Assembly: GCA_905182985.1 (NCBI GenBank)
Contig: CAJJDN010000170.1
Location: forward strand, 64,359 to 128,358
Direction: 5' to 3'
DNA: 64,000 nt
Source of the DNA: Paramecium sonneborni
Lineage: Eukaryota > Ciliophora > Oligohymenophorea > Peniculida > Parameciidae
The position numbers and the translations under genes were made by a program. Positions 25,099 through 38,400 of the stretch are shown one piece after another (within the stretch, counting starts at the first letter, position 1; the number at the start of each line of letters is the position of its first letter). The notes beneath the pieces were generated by a model. The model did no database searches. It was not told the origin of the DNA and worked only from the letters and a program-made list of their open reading frames with translations.

Positions 25099-25550
25099 TT
25101 ATTTTTATTATTAATCACATAAAAACGAATTTTTCCAATTATCAACCATTAATTAATCATTTTCACTAATACTTTATCTCTCAATTCAATATTATTTCTT
25201 TATTTAAATCCTATCCATCATTTCTCTTTATTATACATACTTTCTTAATCTAATTATATTATCATTACTTCATCCTTAATTCAAAAAACGAATTTATTGT
25301 TATTTTACTTATTTTTTAATATCTATATATTTCATTATATTAGATACTCTTACTACTTAAATTAATCCTCTCTCTTTCATGATTCTTCATCTCATTGTCA
25401 TTCATTCAACTTTTATCACCTTAAGATATTCAATCTTAACATTATTAATATAAAAAAGATTAGAAACCATATCTTACTATGTACTTCAAATCAGAATATC
25501 ACATAATAGTTTATAATGATTATAAATATCAAGCATATTTCTTTTCTTCT
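25099..25550. promoter_or_regulatory. Upstream region of the trichocyst gene
   Basis: About 450 bp with no gene I can support. It holds the promoter of the trichocyst matrix protein gene (adjacent to 25098). Pyrimidine-rich on the plus strand; no named element seen. Confidence 0.35.
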
Positions 25551-25991
25551 TCAGTAAATATATTCTAAAGTCTATTATATCTAATGACTATGTTTGGACT
25601 TAGAATTGAATATATTTCTAATCTCTTTCAATTAATTTACCATTCTCTTTTAATCATAAGTAAGTAAATGCTTATGATCTATAACTTACCATTCACTTAC
25701 ATCAGTCTCTTCTTCTATTGTTTATATCATATAATCCGAATCAGAATTTTAACTCATTACTCTCTCCACCTAATTTTCATCTATCAAAAATGTCACTTCC
25801 TCCTCAACTGAATACATTAGTACCTTTCTCTCAGGTGTTCTGATTTAATCAGAATTAAATCTCACCAATCTATTATTTTATTTTGGAATCATTGTTTATT
25901 CTTAAAATGATAATGATCTTGGTTTCCCTACCTCCTGACTCAAATTCAAATGTTAATGGAAACGACCAATTATTTCTAAGTCTTTCTCCAT
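25551..25991 (-). CDS. Small acidic hypothetical protein
   Basis: From ATG at 25991 (MEKDLEIIGRFHQHLNLSQE) to TGA at 25551-25553, about 146 residues, no intron needed. It is polar, with an acidic centre (SVEEEVTFLIDENQVERVM) and a Gln/Lys-rich helix at the end. The open frame continues upstream past this ATG to about 26380, so the real start may lie further right. No family recognised. Confidence 0.5.
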
Positions 25992-27118
25992 GTTTAAATG
26001 ATAACATTTATATAATTCTAAATTCTAGTTTTTAACATTATGATCAATAACTATTTAAAGTAAATAGTTTTCATAACACTATTATTTACTTAAATAGTTT
26101 TAATACAAAGAGCTCTTTGTAGACATACAACATAGTGAATTTTTTTCAAATATACACTATTTACTACATGCCATATTTCCGTTGTTACTACTTTTAAATT
26201 ATAAAATCCATTATTCTGCTAAAATTCTCCTATGACTCATATTATGTTCAAGGTAAATCGATATACTTAAACTAACTTCATGGGTTTTTGAGTTAAGGGT
26301 CTAATTCAATATTTGAGTATTCCCACCATCTTAATTCATGCTTACTCTTTTATTTAGTATAGTTGTCATGTATTCATTCAGAATAAATTTATGATTTTGC
26401 ATACTGATTATGTGATGCTCCTTTTTTAAATTGTTATAATTTATAAATTAGACTTTCTTTTTGCGGGCCAATTTCTACTTAACTTTTAGTTTTTTTCTGA
26501 TTTATTTTGAGCTATACGTAACTTATACTAATTAAAAAGAAGAACAAATCTTAAACTTATTTAATCATATGACGGCTTTCAGTATCTTGATGAGTCATGA
26601 ACTTTAAATTTTATATACTATATTATGCAATTGTCTTCAATAAATTATATAAATTATATAAAATTATTTTTAAAATGAAATTAAATAATTAAGATAATTA
26701 GGCACTATCACTTCAGGATATTTTAATACATTATGAACTTTCATTCTTTATTTACCTGTTGATGTAAAAAGCATATTTTATAAAAGCAACCTAAATTTAT
26801 TAGTGTAAAACGTTTAAATTTTTTGATCTTTATTTTTAATTGAATTAATTATTATTTCTTATAGAATTAACAATTTGAAAGTATTAAAATGATAATTAAT
26901 TACTTTAAACCATCACTTCTAAATTAAATTCACTCTAAAAAATCAAAATTAGTAATTATCATTCGTTAAAAAGTGGAAAAATATAATACTACAAAGTTTT
27001 AATTATTAGAAATAAAAATAATTGATGATGATAGTTAGAAATTAATGATCTAAATTTAAAAAATAAAAACAATATAAATTCTAATTGATGATGTTATTAA
27101 TTTTATTTATAAATCAAA
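25992..27118. other. Long stretch without a supported gene
   Basis: About 1.1 kb. Minus-strand frames are open in places between 25992 and 26560 (for example a WWEYSNIELDPQLKNP segment near 26290-26340) but conflict with each other and with in-frame TGAs; they may be a 5' extension of the 25551-25991 gene. From about 26590 to 27118 the sequence is very AT-rich with no coding-like frame and is probably the promoter region of the next gene. Confidence 0.35.
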
Positions 27119-28911
27119 ATGTTTAGTGTATTTCATACTTCTAAAAGTAAAACATCAAGTATTGACAATAATAAATTGCGTTGTCACTCAACTAGACTTT
27201 CTCAAACATAATATTCTTGTCCAAGAGTAAGTGAGGAGGATAAATTATTGTTTGAGAACACTCAATTAAAATATCAGCTTAATTAATTAGCAGAGGATTT
27301 TAAAATGTTTAAACTAAAATAATAATAGATGAAAGTAAATAAAATTCATAAATTTAGACTGGACAAAGTTTTAATGAAGAAATTTGTTTTTAATTATAGA
27401 ACTTTCGAAAGTTATAAACCCTAAACAAATAGCTTGAATTTGAATTGTTATAAAAGGTTAAAGACATTGAAGAGATGAAAAAAATGATGAGCCATACTAA
27501 ATAGTAAGAATTATAAATAGAATGTAAGGAATATCATTCAGAATGTATGCGATTAAGAAAACAAATTTAATAGCTTAATTAATTGTTAAATTATAAAGTG
27601 AATGGAGGAAATTTTAAAGATCTTTATGAAGATTTAGAAAAAAGACTTAAAAAATTACAAGTTGAAACTAAATAATAATAATAACTAATTTAATAACTAC
27701 AATCTGATATCACGAGATATAAAAATGAAATCGAAAAATTAGAGATTGAAAATAAACACTTTGATCGAGAAAATAAAAAATAATTACTAATGATAAGTTA
27801 AATATAAATTCCTTAGCAGAATAAATTTAAAAATAGATTATAAATTTATCGAGATGAAGTTGAAATTACAAGACTTTAGACAAAAATTATGGATCTGTAA
27901 TAACAACTTGAAAATCAGTAGAATTCTAAGGAGTTGTACATTTAATAGCTTTAAAAAATTATCAGCGAAAAAGATGATTAATTATAAGTGTATGAGTTAT
28001 CAAATCAAAATTTAATAATTAAATAAGCAACAGAGACTTAATAATTGATTCTAGATGAAAAATATTAAAAGTGTGTATAGAATATTAAAAGTGAAAAATC
28101 TATTTAGGATGAAATAATCAATGATATGCCATCTTAATTGAATTTTTTAAGATAGCCAAGTTTTCGTAAAAAATTACATATGCTTGATAATCAGAAATCA
28201 TTTTAAATTGAGATAACAAGTATTCAGGGTTTTGATTAAGATTCAATATAAAATGAAGAAGATACAAAAGAACTATCTGTTAAGACAGAATAAAAAATTG
28301 AAAAGCTGCCTAGAGTGAATTACTATGAAGTTAAAATGATAGGTAAAAAATTGAAGTTTCAATTCTAATTAAACTCAATCCCATTAAGTTATTTCGATCA
28401 ATTGTTAAATTAATATTAAGTTTCATAACTTTCAATTGAAAATATTTTAGAATTTCTATCCAAAGAGCCTTTCATGATGAATGATGAGAAAGAGAAGCTC
28501 TTAGTGGCTAGATATCTGGTTGAAGATAATTCATAAGATTAAGTTCTTTATAGTTTAAAAAATTCTAATTCTATTTCTATAATTAAAAGTGTTTTGAGAT
28601 AGTTATTAGGTAAATATGAATTGTTTTCTTTAACAGAAAAGACTAATATTGAATAAAATCTAAAATAAATTTTTACTAAATATTAATACAAAATCTTAGA
28701 CACTTTATAATAATTAGCAATAAAGAAAAATTATTCATAATAAGGAGAGTGTGATTCTTCTGATTACGAGGCAACTTTAAAATTTTGTGAAATATAATTA
28801 CTGTCTAGATAAATTGAATATATTGAAATGATCAATTATAGTTTGTGTAAAAATTTAGAGAATATAAATTACAAAGCATTACTCTAATATTTTTGCAACA
28901 CTAAATTATGA
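27119..28911 (+). CDS. Long coiled-coil protein
   Basis: ATG at 27119 (MFSVFHTSKSKTSSIDNNKL), TGA at 28909-28911. One 23-nt intron (GTAAATAAA...TTTAG, near 27332-27354) is needed; without it the frame stops near 27477. About 590 residues. From residue ~60 to ~350 it is an almost continuous coiled coil of Gln, Glu, Lys and Leu, then a linker with SLSFRK-like basic patches, and a more globular C-terminal third (PLSYFDQLLNQYQ ... EPFMMNDEKEKLLVARYLV). Glutamine is heavily coded by TAA/TAG. No named domain; cytoskeletal or basal-body roles are common for such proteins in Paramecium, but this is inference. Confidence 0.75.
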
Positions 28912-29434
28912 TTTTATATTGTATATAAATTTTGAGTTTAAATATTCTATTTATAATATCCTATCAATTAGTTTAATTTATGAACCAAAAGTGATGATGT
29001 GAGTGTATTAATTCATCATATAATTTAAATTATTAAATAAGATTAAAAATGAGGATAGTTTGAAAATAAAGTATTTGAATTGTCTAATTAGTATTAAAAA
29101 AGAATAAAAAATAGAAAATTGATTAGATTAAAATTGATCTATGAGGTAATAATTTAATAGTCAAAATAACAATAGAAAACAATAAAAGAAATTTTATTTT
29201 CAAATATAAAATAGTATTAATTTTATTAATAGTTTATAAATATTTTCGAGAATTTTAATTCTAAAAAAATTATAAAATGAAAAGATTACTTCTTAAAATG
29301 AATTGCATCTTTCTTTTTGAAGTATAAAATAAGTAGATAACTAAAAATTGTAATATTCAGTAAAATTTTTGATAAATATTTTACTTGATAACTGAATTAT
29401 ATCAGGTCTCTTATGAATAATTAATTCTGTAATA
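28912..29434. other. Intergenic region before the giant surface-protein gene
   Basis: About 520 bp, AT-rich, no gene supported. Holds the promoter of the next gene, whose exact start is uncertain; an alternative upstream ATG at about 29279 opens only a short frame. Confidence 0.4.
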
Positions 29435-32400
29435 ATGTTATCATGCCTGTTATTAAAATGTCTTTTAGTACATTAATGTGTGTTATAATTGAAAGGTTGT
29501 AAATATTTAAAAAACTTTTAGGTCTATAGATACAACTTTATTGGGTTTCTACAAATCCATTGATGGAAATTGAGAATTTATATGGTTCTACTTAAGGAGG
29601 GACAAGTCTATATTTAAGGGTATTGAAATAAATTACTTTTAAGGCTGTAGGTTTTGATTCTATAATATCGAATAACATAATTTAAGTTGGAACATACTCT
29701 TGTATCATAGATGAAACCTATGTTAAAGATTAAGAATTATCATGTAAAACTATTGCACCAGCTTTGAATGATAATTAACTACAAAACCTAGTTGTTACTG
29801 TAGAAGTACCTGGCTAACAAATTTCAGTATGTACTTCTTAGAAAAATAAATGTCTTTTTTCATATATAAAAGAAAAATCTCCATATTTACATTACTTAAT
29901 CCCAAATATTGGATTTGCAAATTCAGTGTTATTTTCAAAAGGATCCTGGACTATAATTGGTGAAGAAAATAATGAAATTGAGAAAATTTTGATAGGATAA
30001 GAATTTTGTAGAAAAAGCTAATATAGATTATTGAATTCTCGGATGATTTCGAATGAAGATGTTATTTCATGTTAATTGCCAGAAAATCTGATTTCATAAA
30101 CTTATCAAGTGAAAATGGAAACCAGAAGAGGAAATTTCTTATAATAGAAGGCATTTAAGTAATAATATTTTATATATAAAAGATTACTTCCTATAATATC
30201 TTCCTTAAGTGAGAAAGAAGAGATGGTTGATTCATATCATTTAAAAATAAATGGATATGGATTTAAAAGTGGATTGACTGAAAATTAAGTTTAACTTTCT
30301 GGGACTAATGTATTAATTAAAGTATTGGAAGCATAAATAAATTAATTAAAAGTAAATATAGTAAAGAATTATAGGTTGAAATACCAAAAGTAACAGATCA
30401 AACTATATTAGATATATTAAGTAATTAAGATTCAGTATTTATTTCTGGAACTGGATTGTTTCATACAAAATATGATTTGAGAGGTATAACTACTTAATAT
30501 TCTAATTGTGATATTTTTAGAAATGAGATTATTTAAGAATCTTAAATCTTGAAAGATAGAATAATACAAAATGGAGTTTATTCATAACCAGATTATATTG
30601 ATGAAATAGATTCTTAATATGGATAATATTTTAGAGGTTTTATTAAAGCAACTGCCACTGGAGAATACTAATTTTTGTTGGCTGCTGATGATTGTGCAAC
30701 TTTTTATATTTAAACAACTGAAACACTTAAAACAACACGTACTGAATCTCCAAATGCTCAATCATTCAAATCTACTTAATATAGAAATTATTGGGGAGAA
30801 TAACTATGGGATAATACAAAAAATGTAAATTCAATCTCATAAACAATTATTTTAGAGGAGAATTAGTATTACTATATTGAAATCTTTCATCTCAATACTG
30901 AAGGTAAGGGATTTCTAACACTTTCTATGAACTTAAATATTAATTAGGTTTCAACAACTAATACTAAATAAAGTTAATTGTTTTAAGTAAAAACTACTTA
31001 TACACCTAAATATGAAATTTTGTAAATGGACATTTATAATTCCATAGAAAATATGCTTTTGTCAGAAAATTTTAAATTAACGTTTTAGGGTGTTAATCAA
31101 GATATTAATAACTTTTCTTTTATAACTTAAGATATTAGTTTTAGTTTTACTTATGATTAAATATAAGAAGCATTTTTGACTTGTTGTAATTATATTACAC
31201 AAGTATAAATAAATAAATTAGATAATTTAGGATAGGTTGTAGATGATTCTTTTGAAACATATGCTGGTCATTAATATATAATAACTTTTCTATCTCATAG
31301 AGGAAATGTTGAAGAAAGATCTCTACCTGAAATAATAACATAATAGTCATAATTAATTTTTAATGTTTAAACTATACAAGAACCTTTAGATCCTATCTCT
31401 GGATTTTTTAAATTATCATTATAATATTAATCCAAAGTTTATAATTTTGTGAATGAAAATAATAGTTCAGAATTATCATATAATGTTGATTCAAATATTT
31501 TGGAACAAAACTTTTATAAAATCACTGGCTAAAAACCAATAGTTTGGAATGAAGGAAGAGCATAAGATGGTTGGATTTGGAATATTTTGTTTAGTACTTG
31601 TTAAATAACAATACAAAGTTTTCAATAAATAGAGAATAATTTAGTATCTGGAAATGGAAATGTTTAATTAGATGTCTCAAATTTAAAATCTTGTAATTCT
31701 CAATTTTATGAACCTATTCCAGCGCTTTAATTATTTACTTTTGGTAGAAGACCTTAAATTTAAGTTTCTACATCTGAAGGATAGGGAGCATGTTAATAAT
31801 AAGGAGTTTGTGATTTTAGTTTTCAAGAGGATGATTAATTTATGTTGTAATCCTTTACTATAAGTAATGAAATAATGTAGTTAAATTTTATCATTCTATC
31901 ATAAAATTTATTAAATTTAAATGCAAACGAATTTACTATAGAATTTAGAGGAGCTTTATGTTTAGATATTTCTAAAATTAGTAGTGATATTAGTGTGTTA
32001 AAATTAACATGTAAATTAGAAACATAGAACTCAAAAGTAGTTTAAGAATCTGGTTTAAATCAATATCCTATAATATATCATGTGATTTATGGATATATTA
32101 AAATTGATACAAAAATAGCTGCTATTAATACATATATACTAATAGAATCAGTAACTCCTAATTCAGGTTCTCCTGATGGAGGTGCTGAAATTGTAATTTT
32201 AGGATCTGGGTTTCCAAAAGATCTTAGTAGAAAATTTTAATTATAAATGGGGAGTACAAAAATAATTCCTTTAGAAATAAGTAATACAAAAATTGTATTT
32301 ATACATCCCTCTGGAAATGATGGTAAAATAACAATAGAATATAATGGTATTACATAAAATGATCTTTCATTTATTTATGATGAAACATTAAAAATATCAA

Positions 32401-35400
32401 TTAGTTCTTTAGATATTTATTAAATTATTCCAACTTATAGGGGAGTAGTGAAAATTACAGGTAAAAATTTTGGAACTGTAGTGGAAGATGTTAAAGCTTT
32501 TATTTAGAATTAAGAACTTAAAGTAATAAATGTACAAGATTAATTAATGAGTGTTCAATTTAATAAAAACTTAGATATTAGTTCTAATAATGTGATTTAA
32601 GTATATAGAAGAAATTATGGAAGATCTACAAGTATAGGAACATCAAATGTAAATATTATGAATATTGCTTTGAATGTGACATCCGTTGGAACTGTGGTTG
32701 ATGGTTATGTTTAGACATTAATTGAAGGAGGAACAAATTTACAAATTACTGGAACTAATTTAGATAGTGTTAGTGCAGTTGTATTTGGAAAAGATAATCC
32801 TACTGTTTGTACCAGAATGAATAAAAATTAAACATATATTAATTGTAGAAGTCCTCCTAATATTTTTAAGAGATAGACTGATCAAATATATGTTATCCAT
32901 GAATTTAAATATTAGACGACATGTTCTAAATGTATAGTAAAATATAGTCGAACTTACATTTAAATTACTTAAATTTTAATTGGTAGTGGCAACATTATTG
33001 TTAATAATTTAGAATATAAAATACGATATTTATAACTTTGGTCAGAAGAAGCAAAATCATAAGAAAATAACCCTTTATTATATTATAAATAAGTATAATA
33101 AATGGATCCTCTTTTATTTTATGAAATAAAAAACATAACTACATTAGATTTCAATCCAGGATAGGCATTGGTTATTTTAGCTTCTTTAAATTGTAAGTTA
33201 AATTTTTTTTAAATTTACAATTTACTCAAAGTAGTACAATAATTATAAAAGGAGAAAGGTAATTAATGAATTCAAATTGTGCGATGTTGAATCTTAATCA
33301 ATACAGATTAACTTATATAGTTCCAGAATTAACATAAGGATTACATTTGACTAAGTTGACAGATTTGCAAAGTGATTAAAGTTGGAATATTAGATTTGGG
33401 TTGGAAATTACATCAATAAATTAAGCAGCAATAGGAGGAGCATTATTCACCATTTAAGGATATGGATTTAATTAACTCTATCTTAAAAATATAAGAGTTG
33501 GAGATGATGAATGTTAAAAAATAGATGTAATTAGTACTGTGAAAATTTAATGTAAAATGAAAACTAAATTACCTCCTGGTGAAAATACACTTATTTTAAA
33601 TTAATTAGATTAACAAGATTAAACTACTTTGTTATCCAAAACATATACTTTTAATGTAAAGGATGAAAGTACCTCCCCTAAAGTAATATCAATCTTAATT
33701 GATGGAATAGATAAATTAGATACAACTTAAAATGCAAATGTTTGTATTGCTGGTACAATTAATATGAGTGTTTAAGGATAAAATTTAAAAGGATAAGAAG
33801 TGGCTGTCTTATTGATTAGTGAATCAGAAATCATAATTAGATCTCCATCTTATGAATAAATAACTTCTAATTTAATCTAATTATAATTTAAAGATACTCC
33901 AGCAGGAATTTACTAAATAGAAATTAAAATTGATGAATTTTATGTCTATTTCGAAAATCAAGTTTATGCCAATATGATTGTAAATATATAGCAAACACCT
34001 ATAATTGATACTCCTTCATTATCTTATTAAAGTGGATAAATTATTACTTTTATTGGTGAAGGATTCTCCTCTAATCATTAATCAAATTAAATCTAATTTT
34101 GTAAAACAACTTGTTAAGTTATGTCTTCTAGTTTTAATAATTTAAAATTTATGGTACCTAAATTATTAACATCTCAATTTATATCATCTTTTCAATATTC
34201 TAAGATTCCTCTTAATGAATTAAATTTATTAGGAGATAAACTTGATTTAATATAAAATATCTATGATGATATCATTTTGACAGAATATACATCTGATTCA
34301 TAAGAAACTTGTTTTATATAATTAAATATTAAGTAATAAATTGTTTTTTTGAAACTTGCTAAATTACGATTCTATCTTAAATAAGAATTAAATTAAAATA
34401 AATTTAAAAAAATTAAAATCTACTATTAAAAAGATGATCAGAATTGGCAATAATTTTAGGAATTGAAATATATTAGCTAAGGATGGAATACTATAATACC
34501 TGACATATAAATAGATTCAATTAGATCAATTAAATTTGAAGATGATTAAGGTTCTTTAGGTTCTCAATGTTCTCTTTCTGAAATTGAATTGTATGGTTGG
34601 ATATATTATAATGAAAATCTTACATCAAATTGTTAAATTGATATTAATGTAAATGGTATAGAATTATTTAGTAATTCTAATACTGTAAGTTATAATTATC
34701 AAATTCATCCTATAGTTAATACGGTAACACCTAACTATGGACCAATAAACTCTGAAACTTTAATTACCATAAAAGGTAATGGTTTTATAATTGATTAAAC
34801 TACTGTAACAATAGATAATATTTAATGTGTTATAGTGACAGTTTCTATTACAGAAATTACTTGTTAAACAGGTATTAAAACTTTATTAACAGATAATAGT
34901 GGATTTATTGTATAAGTCTTGAATAATCCAGCTATAATTAAATAATCATTTAAGTATGTTTAAAAATGGTCAGATGTTTCATCTTGGAATGATCGACTTC
35001 CTAAAGATTATTAATCAGTTTTGATTGAAAAATCCTAAACAATATTATTGGATGTCAAATAATAAATTTTAGATAGACTTATTATTGAAGGAACCTTAAT
35101 ATTTTCTGATGAATTTGACATAAATCTAATTGTTAATTCTATTATAATTAGAGAAGGATCTTTAATTATTGGATCAAAGGATTAACCATATTAACATTAA
35201 GTTACAATTACTTTTACTGGATAACAAACTGATTTTTAATTTCCTTTAATTGGTAATAAGGTTATAGGATGTATAAAATGTAAAATTTAAATGTTTGGCT
35301 AGAAAAGAGATCCATATTGGAGTTTCTTAGATTCAAAAGCAATAAAAGGAGATACTATTATTAAATTAAATTAAATTGTAGATTGGAAAGTTGGAGAATC

Positions 35401-38400
35401 AATTGTAATTGCAACCAGTAGTGTTAATATAGAAGAAAATGAAATAAGAATTATCAAAGCCAAAAGTCTTGACAAAAAAAGTATTACTATTGATAAACCA
35501 CTTTTATATACACATTAATCAGAATTAGTATATAGAACTGAGGTGGGTTTATTATCAAGAAATATTTTGATCAGGGCAGAATCCATAGTGAATAATGGAT
35601 ACGGTGTACATTTTCATATAAATGGAAGGTAAAGTGAAGGAACAGTTGTAAAAATTTAAAATATTGAAATAGCAAATGGTGGATAAAGTGCTTTTGTTGG
35701 AAGATATCCTATTCATTTTTATAATAATGATGAAATGGATTTATCAATTATAGAGAATAATTCTATACACGACAGTTATGCTCGATGCATTGTGTTAAAT
35801 AATGTTAAACATCTTAATATTATAAATAATATTTGTTTTAATATCATTGGAAATGCTATTCATTTAGTTAGTAGTTCAGATGTGTATAATAGAATAGAAT
35901 CTAATGTAGTATTAAGAATCAAATCAACTTAATATCTCGATAATTCATGTTCTTTCTTTAATTATTAATCATATACAACTAAACTTTAAGATATTGATAG
36001 ATTATCTTCGGCATTTTATATTTCAAATCCTCATAATATACTATTAAATAACAGGGCAATAGCTGGTGATTATATTGGATTCAACATTTTTATAAATAGA
36101 ATTACCAATCATAATTATTAAATTATGGAACCCCTGGCATGGGATGTTCTTAATATTTAAAATAATTATGTTCATTCTATTATGGGTTATGGAGTTTAAA
36201 TCTAAATTTTATTAGAGAAGGAATAAATATTTACAGATAAAGAATATTATTTATCACCTCTTCTAAAGGTATTTACTGTTTGGTAAAATAACTTAAATGA
36301 TTTTAATATCGTTATTAAAACACAAAATTAAGTTTTTGAATCATAAATCAATTTCCTTAATGCAGAAACTGTTGATTTTAATATTATTACTTCTTCACTA
36401 TTTACATCAATAAAAAATTCTTTGATTTTTAAGATTAAATATGCCAATAGTAATTAGAAGTTTATTGTATATAGATTTAGAGATAAAAAATTTAATTAAA
36501 TATTAGAAACTCCTAATCCAAATAATTGTTAAATGGGAGATTGGTATAATGATTAAAACAATAAATATTTATATATTTGCATTTCTAGAGAAAAACTAAT
36601 TAATTCATAACCCATTAAAATTAAAGGAGCTGTATGTATAAGTGAAGATCAATGTAATTTAGAAATAGATAATGATTAATGTGCTAAACTATATCTAGAA
36701 TAAATATTGGAGAATGAAAATTAAGATACTGAAAATGAAACTAATAATAATGAAAATGAAAATAATAATAATGAAAATAATGAAACTGAAAATAATAATA
36801 ATAATAATGAAAATGAAACTAATAATGAAAATGAAAATAATAATAATACAAATGAGAATAGTAATAGTAATAATATTTATAATTGGTCTTCACCATATGC
36901 CTGGAAGACAAATAAAATTCCATAATTAGGGGATAAAATTGTTATAAGAAAAGGCTATTAGATAACTCTTGATGTAGATCCTCCTTAATTAAATGAGATA
37001 ATAATTGAAGGTACATTAAGGTTTGATGAGAGAAGGCAATCTTCATTATTATAAAGCAATTCAATCATTATTAAATAAGGTTAGATAATAGCAGGAAATA
37101 AAGAGAATCCATTTCCACACAAGATTACTATTAAAACATCAAATTTTTAAATAAGCAACAACTTAGAATTGTATTCAAATGTGCCTTAAACTTATTAAAC
37201 TAGATTAATATAAACAATTAAATCTGGATCTAATTAAATTGAAGTATAAGAATGTTTAGATTGGCAAATTGGAGATAAAATAATATTAGGACCATCAGGA
37301 ACTAAATGGAATTATAATGAAGAAAAAACTATTATAAATAAATAGAATTGTATAATTACATTGGATTCTCAATTGAAATATGATTATTATGGAGATAGAT
37401 CAATTACAATAATAAAAAATAACATAGGATAACTTGATATGAGAACTTTAGTAGTTCATATAAGTAGAAAGATAAGAATTCAAAATTCTGATATAAATAA
37501 ATAGGGAGTTATTTAAATAAATCATGGTTTGATAAATGATGAAATTTACATTGGTTAAATAATATTATAAGGTGTAGAAGTAATAAGTTTTGGTTAATTG
37601 GAAAAAGCAGGATTAATATTTGAAAATCTCTTTTCTTCTAATATATAAAGTATAATATTTGGATGTAGTTTTAAAGATGCAAATGGATAATTTTTAAAAA
37701 TATCTAATTCTTATCCTATATAAGTTGAAAATAATGTATTTTATTCAGGAATAAAAACTTTGGTAGAAATTGAAAATTAAATGAATGTAAAATTTAAAAA
37801 TAATATTTTAATGAATGTAAAAAGATCAGAAACAAAAGATTGGGCTGTTTTGGCTATTTTTATGTTTTCTTAAAATAATATTTAAATTTAGAGAAGTAAT
37901 GTAGATATATCAAATAATATTGGTTAAGGATCTGAAGATGCAGGATTTTATATAGTTTCTTCATAATGTAATTCAATGAATGAAGTAAATATATATAATA
38001 ATGTATGTTCATCAGCAGAAAATGCATGCTTTTCAGTTAGACAAAGATTTTAAATTTGTGATTTTGTTTCAGATCTTTATGCTTATCATAGTAAAATTGG
38101 AATAATGTTTGCTTTAAATTCATATTAATTATAAATAAAGAGATTTATAACTGCAGAAAATAAGATAAATCTAATATTAAAAGGATCATCAAGAGAAGAA
38201 AGAAATAATATAATGAAAATGAGTGATGGTTTTATTACAGCAATAGCCCGTCCTAATTGTATAAATTGTTATGAAGACATAGATATTAATTATTGTTCTG
38301 GTACATTAGGTATGTAATTGGCAACAATTTCATCTTAATCTTTTCCTCCTATATAATAAGATTTATTATCTGATAAATTTGATTAAATAATATCAGAATA

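Noticed and set aside
36714..36929. Lys/Ile/Met-rich ORF
   Set aside because: Out-of-frame reading of the Asn/Glu-rich linker in the giant surface-protein gene.
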